From the NCBI RefSeq assembly GCF_018398335.1, contig NZ_JAHBRX010000001.1:2232001-2296000 (forward strand): a stretch of DNA of 64,000 nt, read 5' to 3'. Below are positions 58,832 through 64,000 of this stretch, piece after piece. This DNA comes from Chelatococcus sp. HY11 (lineage in GTDB: Bacteria > Pseudomonadota > Alphaproteobacteria > Rhizobiales > Beijerinckiaceae). How positions within the stretch are numbered: position 1 is the first letter of the stretch; every line of letters begins with the position of its first letter. A model generated the notes under the pieces. That model was not told the origin of the DNA, searched no databases, and was given only the letters and a program-made list of their open reading frames with translations. Made by a program: the position numbers and the translations under genes.

Positions 58832-59830
58832 ATGAACAAGACCATTTCGAGGCGCCTTGTGACGGGCCTCGCGGCCGCCGCAACCGTTGCCGCAGGCCTT
58901 GGCCTGTCACTGGTAAGCGCCGCCGCGGCTTATCCCGATCGGCCCATCACCATGATCGTTCCCTTCGCGGCGGGAGGCCCGACGGATGTGATCGCGCGTA
59001 TTGTTGCCGAGAACATGTCGAAGACGCTGGGCCAGCAGATCATCGTGGAAAACGTGGCCGGCGCCGGTGGCACCACGGGCAGCACGCGCGCCGCCCAGGC
59101 CGCGCCTGACGGCTATACCCTGGTCATGGGCCATATGGGCACCCACGGCGCCGCGCCCGCGCTCTATCCCAACCTGAAGTATGATCCGGCCAAGGATTTC
59201 GCACCCGTTGGCCTCGCGGCGGGAACGCCGATCCTCATCGTCGCGAAGAAGGACTTCCCCGCCAAGGACCTCAAGGAGTTCGTGGCCTATGTGAAGGCCA
59301 ATGCCGACAAGGTCAATCAGGCCCACGCCGGCGTTGGCTCGGTGTCGCACAGCACCTGCACGCTGCTCGACGCGCAGCTCGGCATCAAGCCGACGCTGGT
59401 GCCTTACGGCGGCACGGGCCCGGCGCTGAACGACCTCGTCTCCGGTCAGGTCGATTTCATGTGCGACCAGATCGTGAACCTGGTGCCGCAGATCCAGGCC
59501 GGCACGATCAAGGCCTATGCCGTGGCCACGCCCGACCGCTCGCCGTCTCTGCCGGACGTCCCAACCACCAAGGAAGCCGGCCTGCCAGAATATCAGGTGA
59601 GCGCCTGGAACGCGATTTTCGCGCCGAAGGGCACGCCTGAGGACGTTATCGCGAAGCTGAACAACGCGCTCGTCGTGGCGCTGGATGACGAAAATACCCG
59701 CAAGCGTCTGCTCGACCTCGGCGGCGTCATCGCCGACAAGCCCGGCCGGTCACCGCAAGCGCTCCAGGATCTCGTCGTCAGCGAAGTGGCGCGGTGGACA
59801 CCCGTGCTGAAGGGTGCCAACGCCAAGTAA
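58832..59830 (+). CDS. tctC: TctC/Bug family periplasmic solute-binding protein
   Basis: A 332-residue Bug protein. Signal peptide with cleavage near A-A-A-A (residue 33), then Y-P-D-R-P-I-T-M-I-V-P-F-A-A-G-G-P-T-D, the classical Bug N-terminus. G-A-G-G-T-T-G and P-D-G-Y-T-L follow. Bug proteins bind carboxylates such as citrate, tricarballylate or aromatic acids; which one is not readable. The ATG at 58832 with GGGAGGATC upstream is used. It is followed by a strong hairpin. Confidence 0.95.
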   Translation: MNKTISRRLVTGLAAAATVAAGLGLSLVSAAAAYPDRPITMIVPFAAGGPTDVIARIVAENMSKTLGQQIIVENVAGAGGTTGSTRAAQAAPDGYTLVMGHMGTHGAAPALYPNLKYDPAKDFAPVGLAAGTPILIVAKKDFPAKDLKEFVAYVKANADKVNQAHAGVGSVSHSTCTLLDAQLGIKPTLVPYGGTGPALNDLVSGQVDFMCDQIVNLVPQIQAGTIKAYAVATPDRSPSLPDVPTTKEAGLPEYQVSAWNAIFAPKGTPEDVIAKLNNALVVALDDENTRKRLLDLGGVIADKPGRSPQALQDLVVSEVARWTPVLKGANAK

Positions 59831-59855
59831 CGCCCTGCCGGTATCCAGATAGACA

Positions 59856-59889
59856 TCCGGGTAACAGAGACTTGCTTCTGTTACCCGGA
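59856..59889 (+). terminator. Strong hairpin after tctC
   Basis: CCGGGTAACAG (59857-59867) and CTGTTACCCGG (59878-59888) form an 11-bp perfect stem with a 10-nt loop, 27 nt after the stop codon. No U-run follows, so it may be a Rho-assisted terminator or 3-prime stabiliser. Confidence 0.6.
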
Positions 59890-60109
59890 AAGAATACTGA
59901 ATATTGAAATAAACCGCATTCATTCGCCGTTTCATCATATTTCGCGTGTGGCCACCCAATACTACTCCTAACGTGAAAAGAATTCCCGCTCCCGCGCACG
60001 CATCATTTGCCATACCATCTACATAAGAGACACGACCGTTTACCTATCCGCCATCGGTGGCTTCACCTATCGAGGGGGCTCGCACCCTATCCATAGCGGG
60101 AGACGACTG

Positions 60110-61513
60110 ATGAGTGGAGCGCGGAACGGCGAGCCAGCCTATACGCGTGGCCTCAAGCCACGCCATATCAAGCTTATCTCCCTGGGAGGCGTCATCGGCG
60201 TCGGCCTCTTCCTCGGCTCCGGACGCGCCATCGCAAAGAACGGCCCCGGCCTGCTCGCGGCCTATGCCGTCGCGGGTTGCGCAATCTACTTCATCATGCG
60301 CGCGCTCGGCGAGCTCATCATGTACCGGCCGGTCTCCGGCGCCTTCGCAACCCATGCCAACGAATTTGTCGGTCGCTGGGCCGGCTTCGTCACGGGCTGG
60401 TCCTATTGGTTCGTCTGGGTGACGATGGGCATGGCGGAGATCACCGCCATCGCCTTGTTCGTGCGCTACTGGTATCCGGACGTGCCGCAATGGCTACCCG
60501 CGCTCATCACCCTGACCGTGCTCTATGCCACTAACCGCCTCACCGTGCGGACATTCGGCGAATTCGAGTTCTGGTTCGCGATCATCAAGATCGTCACGAT
60601 CCTGGCGTTGATCGGCATCGGCATCGCGGCGCTCTTCTTCGGTGTCGGGCCCCTGGCGCAGCAGGCACGGCTCACCAATCTCTGGGCGGACGGAGGCTTC
60701 TTCCCCCTGGACATGCTGGGCTTTGCCGTCACCCTGCAGCTGGTCGTCTTCGCGTTTCAGGGCATCGAGATCATTGGTGTGACCTCGGGAGAGGCGGCCG
60801 AGCCTCAGCGCACGTTGCCGCGCGCGGTGAACAGCGTCATATGGCGGATCCTGTTCTTCTACATAGGGTCGCTCGCGATCATCATGGCCCTGATCCCCTG
60901 GACGGAATTCGCGCCGGATCAAAGCCCCTTCGTCGAGGTCTTCGCGAGGAGCGGCATTCCATCGGCCACAACGATCGTCTACCTCGTCATCATCAGCTCG
61001 GCTGCCTCGTCCTGCAACAGCGGCTTGTTTTCCACGGGTCGCATGCTGCACGCGCTCGCCCAGAACGGCCAGGCGCCGGCGGCGTTCGGACGGCTGAGCG
61101 CCAAGCATGTACCGGCGGCGGCCATCACCTTCTCCGCCGCCATCATGCTGATCGGCGTCCTGCTCAATTATCTCGTGCCGGGCCGCGTCTTCGTATGGAT
61201 CACCAGCATCAGCACCATCGGCGGCATCTGGACATGGGGCATGATCATGTGGACGCATCTGCGCTGGCGCCAGGCGGTCGCGGAGGGGCGTGTGCAGGGC
61301 GTTGCCTTCCGTATGCCCGGCGCTCCCTATGTGAACTGGGCCGTGCTCGCCTTTCTGGGTCTCGTGTCGATTTTCCTCGCTCTCGACGACGATACGCGCG
61401 TGGCCTTGTATGTCCTGCCATTCTGGGCATTGGCCTTGTGGCTGGGCTATAACGCCGCGAGCGCCGCGCCGCCGGTCGAGGAGCCCGATGCCCCTGCGCC
61501 CAGCACGTCCTAG
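60110..61513 (+). CDS. Amino acid permease, APC superfamily (AAT family)
   Basis: A 467-residue secondary transporter with twelve predicted helices. Motifs are G-L-K-P-R-H-I-K-L-I-S-L-G-G-V-I-G-V-G-L-F (about 14-34), E-L-I-M-Y-R-P-V-S-G-A-F (about 68-79), F-A-F-Q-G-I-E-I-I-G and S-S-A-A-S-S-C-N-S-G-L-F-S-T-G-R-M. These place it near CycA/AnsP/GabP-type proton-amino acid symporters. GGGAGA is 7 nt before the ATG. Monocistronic; a conserved repeat follows. The specific amino acid is not determinable. Confidence 0.95.
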   Translation: MSGARNGEPAYTRGLKPRHIKLISLGGVIGVGLFLGSGRAIAKNGPGLLAAYAVAGCAIYFIMRALGELIMYRPVSGAFATHANEFVGRWAGFVTGWSYWFVWVTMGMAEITAIALFVRYWYPDVPQWLPALITLTVLYATNRLTVRTFGEFEFWFAIIKIVTILALIGIGIAALFFGVGPLAQQARLTNLWADGGFFPLDMLGFAVTLQLVVFAFQGIEIIGVTSGEAAEPQRTLPRAVNSVIWRILFFYIGSLAIIMALIPWTEFAPDQSPFVEVFARSGIPSATTIVYLVIISSAASSCNSGLFSTGRMLHALAQNGQAPAAFGRLSAKHVPAAAITFSAAIMLIGVLLNYLVPGRVFVWITSISTIGGIWTWGMIMWTHLRWRQAVAEGRVQGVAFRMPGAPYVNWAVLAFLGLVSIFLALDDDTRVALYVLPFWALALWLGYNAASAAPPVEEPDAPAPSTS

Positions 61514-61613
61514 AGCATCTCCGGCGAACTCCAGTTCACCGAAAATACTCTAGGTTTTGTTTTTACGCATTTTCTTCATGCGAACCGGTTTCCTCTTCGC
61601 TCGAAAATGCTCT
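61509..61613. repeat. Hyphomicrobiales-type AGAGCATTTTC intergenic palindrome
   Basis: CTAGAGCATCTCC..GGTTTTGTTTTTACGCATTTTCTTCATGCGAACCGG..TCGAAAATGCTCT. The ends (AGAGCAT / ATGCTCT) are inverted, and GCATTTTCTTCATGCG forms the inner stem. The ACCGGTT and GAAGAAAATGCG blocks are the conserved core of an element common between genes of this order. It probably also ends the permease transcript. Confidence 0.75.
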
Positions 61614-61680
61614 GAAGCGTGCTGATGACGGCAATCCGATTGGATCGCCCCAAACGGTCAGCTCCCGCGCAGCGAATGGA

Positions 61681-62844
61681 TCAATTCGGATCCGATCCGC
61701 GCGCATGGCGCACCAGGAGTTGCCCGGCCGAGGTGCCAAGGAAATCCTCCAGGCGCGCGTCCTCCTGCTTCAGGAACCCGCGCGCCGGCAGCCGGCCGGT
61801 CAGGAACAACTCGATCATGGCGACACAACCGGCGGCTGTGGTGAGCTGGATGGCGCCGAACTCGGCCGTGCTCTCATAGCGGAGGATGATGCTGTCCTCC
61901 TCCATCCGGCCCCGGCGCTCACCGATCCCGGTCACGAAGATGATCACCACGTCATTGGGCGTGAAGGGCGCGGCACGTTCGAGGATACGGCGCAGCGTCG
62001 GCCGATCCTCGGCGAGCGCCAGCCCCTGCAGCAGCAGCTTCATGATTTCCGCATGGCCGGGGTAGCGTAGCGTCTTGTACGACATATCGTCGACCTGGCC
62101 TGCCAGCGTCTCCGTCAGGGTGCCGAGGCCGCCGGATGTATTGAACGCTTCGTAGGCGACTCCATCGATCAAGACGTTCTCCAGGCCGTCAAGCGCCGGG
62201 ACGCGTGTGATCTGCCCCGCATGAATGATCTCGCACGGGTTGCAATACTCGTTGATAAGGCCATCGATCGACCAGGTTACGTTGTAACGCAAGGCGTTGG
62301 TAGGGTAGCGCGGCAGGGCGCCGACACGCATGCTCAGACTGTGCGGGCGCTCGAAACGCCGGGCCATTTCCGCGCCCAGCACGCAGATGAAACCTGGCGC
62401 TAGGCCGCATTGCGGCATCAGGGCGACAGGCGCCGAGGACGCGAGCGTGCGGATGAACGCGGTGGTCGCGACATCTTCGGTGAGGTCGAAGTAATGCGTG
62501 TCCGTCTCAACGGCCGCCTGGGCGATGCCCCTGTTGAGGGTGTAGGGCAAGGCGCTGACGACGATGTCCTGATCTTTCAGATGCCGCAGCAGAGCACCCC
62601 TGTCGGCTGCGTCGATGCAGGCGCGCTTCAATCTCTTGCCACGCACCAGCGCGAGCTGCGCTTCGCTGGCGTCGGCGATCATCACAGTATGCCCCGCCCC
62701 CGAGAGCATCGTCGCGATGGTCGTACCGATGTGGCCCGCGCCCAGCACCGTGATGCGCCGCGACGGCGTCACCGTGACCTGTGCCGGCATCGAACGCACA
62801 AGGGATTGGACAGGCTGGGATCGGACAGGCTGCTGGATGGTCAT
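61681..62844 (-). CDS. Saccharopine dehydrogenase-like NAD(P) oxidoreductase
   Basis: A 387-residue Rossmann protein. I-T-V-L-G-A-G-H-I-G is at about residues 31-40, with D-A-S-E and the saccharopine-dehydrogenase-type D-I-V-V-S-A-L-P-Y and C-G-L-A-P-G-F motifs. The C-terminal half holds G-G-L-G-T-L and K-T-L-R-Y-P-G-H, typical of lysine-6-dehydrogenase and carboxynorspermidine/saccharopine dehydrogenase-like enzymes. GGAGGG lies 6 nt before the ATG at 62844. The neighbouring amino acid permease is convergent, so a link to amino acid oxidation is only suggestive. Confidence 0.88.
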   Translation of the reverse strand: MTIQQPVRSQPVQSLVRSMPAQVTVTPSRRITVLGAGHIGTTIATMLSGAGHTVMIADASEAQLALVRGKRLKRACIDAADRGALLRHLKDQDIVVSALPYTLNRGIAQAAVETDTHYFDLTEDVATTAFIRTLASSAPVALMPQCGLAPGFICVLGAEMARRFERPHSLSMRVGALPRYPTNALRYNVTWSIDGLINEYCNPCEIIHAGQITRVPALDGLENVLIDGVAYEAFNTSGGLGTLTETLAGQVDDMSYKTLRYPGHAEIMKLLLQGLALAEDRPTLRRILERAAPFTPNDVVIIFVTGIGERRGRMEEDSIILRYESTAEFGAIQLTTAAGCVAMIELFLTGRLPARGFLKQEDARLEDFLGTSAGQLLVRHARGSDPN

Positions 62845-63233
62845 GGCCGCCCTCCCCCGATCAGTGGGAAGCGCCGTTGGCCCCAGGCCCGAACGCCAGA
62901 TGGCCCTTTGTCCGCGATCATTCGCCCGTTCACTGTACGCATCCTCCTTACACACCGGGGTGAAAGAAGTCGCCTCGCAACCGGTCCGCGGAATGGAACG
63001 CGCCAAACAGCCGACTACCGGCCCGAAGCATAAGCCGCGATCACGCACCCATCGAGGCTTCCTTATTGGAGGTCCCGCTGGGAGCATGCGTTACAGGCAT
63101 AAGGAATAAGCGAAGTCCGTAAAGGAACCCTGTCGGATCTCGCGGACAATCCGGCTCATGGACTAACGATGGCCATCATCGCCTGCGTCTCATCTTTCAC
63201 CCAGCGCACCCATGGGCGAGGCGCGCCGCCCGC
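62845..63233. other. Intergenic region between the dehydrogenase and fpr
   Basis: 389 bp without a supported gene; it contains the promoter of the minus-strand dehydrogenase gene. No repeat or clear operator was seen. Confidence 0.4.
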
Positions 63234-64000
63234 CTACTTCTGGGCGAAGGCCTTCTCGATGACATATTGCCCGGGCTCGCCGTGATTGCCCTCGATGAAT
63301 CCCCGGCCGTCGAGAAACCGCTTGAGATCCGCCAGCATCTCGGGGCTGCCGCAGATCATGACGCGGTCATGCTCCGCGTCGAGGGGGGCGAGACCGAGAT
63401 CCGCCTCGAGCTTGCCGGCCTCAAGCAACGCCGTGATGCGCCCCTGGTTGCGGAACGGCTCACGGGTCACTGTGGGATAGTAGAGCAGCTTCGCCGTCAC
63501 GTCCTCGCCGACGAATTCATCGCCCGGCAGTTCATTCAGGATGCGATCCTGGAACGCGAGCTCCGTCACATACCGGCAACCATGCACGAGCACGACGCGC
63601 TCGAAACGCTGGTAGCTCTCCGGATCCTTGATGACGCTGAGGAAGGGCGCCAGGCCCGTGCCGGTAGCCAGCAGGTAGAGATTGCGGCCAGGCAGGAGAT
63701 TGTCCTGAACCAGCGTGCCTGTCGGCTTACGGCCGACGATGATGCGATCACCCGGCTTCAGATGCTGGAGCCGCGAGGTGAGCGGGCCATCCGGCACCTT
63801 GATGGAATAGAACTCGAGACTTTCCTCGTAATTGGCGCTGGCGATGGAATAGGCGCGCAGCAGCGGCTTGCCGTTGACCGGCAGGCCGATCATCACGAAC
63901 TGGCCATTGAGGAAGCGGAAACCGGAGTCCCGCGTCGTCGTGAAGCTGAACAGCGTCGGTGTCCAATGCTGAACCGAAAGAACCTCTTCCTCAAAGAAAT
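63234..64000 (-). CDS. fpr: Ferredoxin--NADP reductase (N-terminus cut by window end)
   Basis: A soluble FAD enzyme moving electrons between NADPH and ferredoxin or flavodoxin, used in oxidative defence and Fe-S supply. About 255 residues are visible and the frame continues past 64000. Features are S-V-Q-H-W-T-P-T-L-F-S-F, the FAD motif R-A-Y-S-I-A-S, L-A-T-G-T-G-L-A-P-F for NADP phosphate, V-H-G-C-R and the terminal V-I-E-K-A-F-A-Q-K. R-A-Y-S-I-A-S-A-N-Y-E-E is typical of the bacterial subclass I (Azotobacter/Rhodobacter type) enzymes. Perhaps only a few N-terminal residues are missing. Confidence 0.94.
   Translation of the reverse strand, partial: FFEEEVLSVQHWTPTLFSFTTTRDSGFRFLNGQFVMIGLPVNGKPLLRAYSIASANYEESLEFYSIKVPDGPLTSRLQHLKPGDRIIVGRKPTGTLVQDNLLPGRNLYLLATGTGLAPFLSVIKDPESYQRFERVVLVHGCRYVTELAFQDRILNELPGDEFVGEDVTAKLLYYPTVTREPFRNQGRITALLEAGKLEADLGLAPLDAEHDRVMICGSPEMLADLKRFLDGRGFIEGNHGEPGQYVIEKAFAQK

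Noticed and set aside
1-64000. tRNA, rRNA, tmRNA, prophage or insertion-sequence genes
   Set aside because: No tRNA T-loop pattern, rRNA core sequence, transposase, integrase or phage structural gene was seen on either strand; a tRNAscan or Infernal run would confirm this.

Overview
The window is GC-rich (by eye about 65%) chromosomal-type DNA from an alphaproteobacterium, most likely of the order Hyphomicrobiales (Rhizobiales). The evidence is the gene content (many ABC importers, IclR, GntR and LysR regulators, ExoD, an ECF sigma/membrane anti-sigma pair, AztD) and the intergenic palindromic repeats, including one (61509-61613) of a type common between genes in this order. The genus cannot be fixed from the sequence. 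No rRNA, tRNA, CRISPR array, phage or insertion sequence was seen. It reads as a stable, catabolism-rich stretch with many solute importers.

Layout. 1-2000: a NitT/TauT-type ABC importer (permease cut by the window edge, divergent ATPase) with an IclR regulator and a pair of GGAAC-N3-GTTCC operators. 2057-5369: msrB and a large secreted-looking protein joining DUF4214 domains, FG-GAP-like repeats and a papain-like/amidase domain. 5617-15142: a catabolic cluster of two enolase-superfamily enzymes, a GntR regulator with a clear palindromic operator, an aspartoacylase-family deacylase, a peptide-type ABC importer without ATPase genes and an MlrC-like M81 metallopeptidase. 15454-18543: a small XRE regulator, an ankyrin-repeat protein and a lone amino-acid-binding protein. 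18708-30111: two related PotABCD-type importers facing away from each other, separated by an overlapping IclR-LysR gene pair, with another deacylase and a DUF3830 protein. 30253-34881: anmK, an acyl-CoA dehydrogenase-like gene, a small hypothetical gene and an MBL-fold hydrolase translationally coupled to a Fe3+/phosphonate-type ABC importer (34878-38687). 39050-43419: a COG4091-type dehydrogenase, an ECF sigma/anti-sigma pair, a Bax-inhibitor-1 protein and ExoD. 43579-48273: TerC, a lipoprotein alpha/beta hydrolase, a D-threonine-aldolase-like enzyme and a 3-hydroxyisobutyrate-dehydrogenase-like enzyme. 48400-51243: a divergent zinc locus (CobW/COG0523 GTPase and AztD) with two Zur-like boxes and a good sigma70-type promoter. 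51318-56135: a secreted hypothetical, a crotonase, nagA, an AIM24-family gene and a two-lobed pepsin-like protease. 56767-59830: tctBAC. 60110-64000: an amino-acid permease, a saccharopine-dehydrogenase-like protein and the C-terminal part of fpr.

How it fits together. The centre of the window reads as a scavenging region: importers bring in peptides, polyamine-like or N-acylated small molecules, and deacylases, M81 peptidase, enolase-superfamily enzymes and dehydrogenases next to them process the cargo under local IclR, GntR and LysR control. Substrates cannot be named from sequence alone. The best candidates for something new are the pepsin-like/AIM24 operon, the DUF4214-propeller-amidase protein, and the paired Pot-type importers with their double-regulator hub. 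At DNA scale there are composite paired-hairpin repeats, a 74-bp tandem duplication at a permease gene junction, and two small tandem duplications at translation starts.
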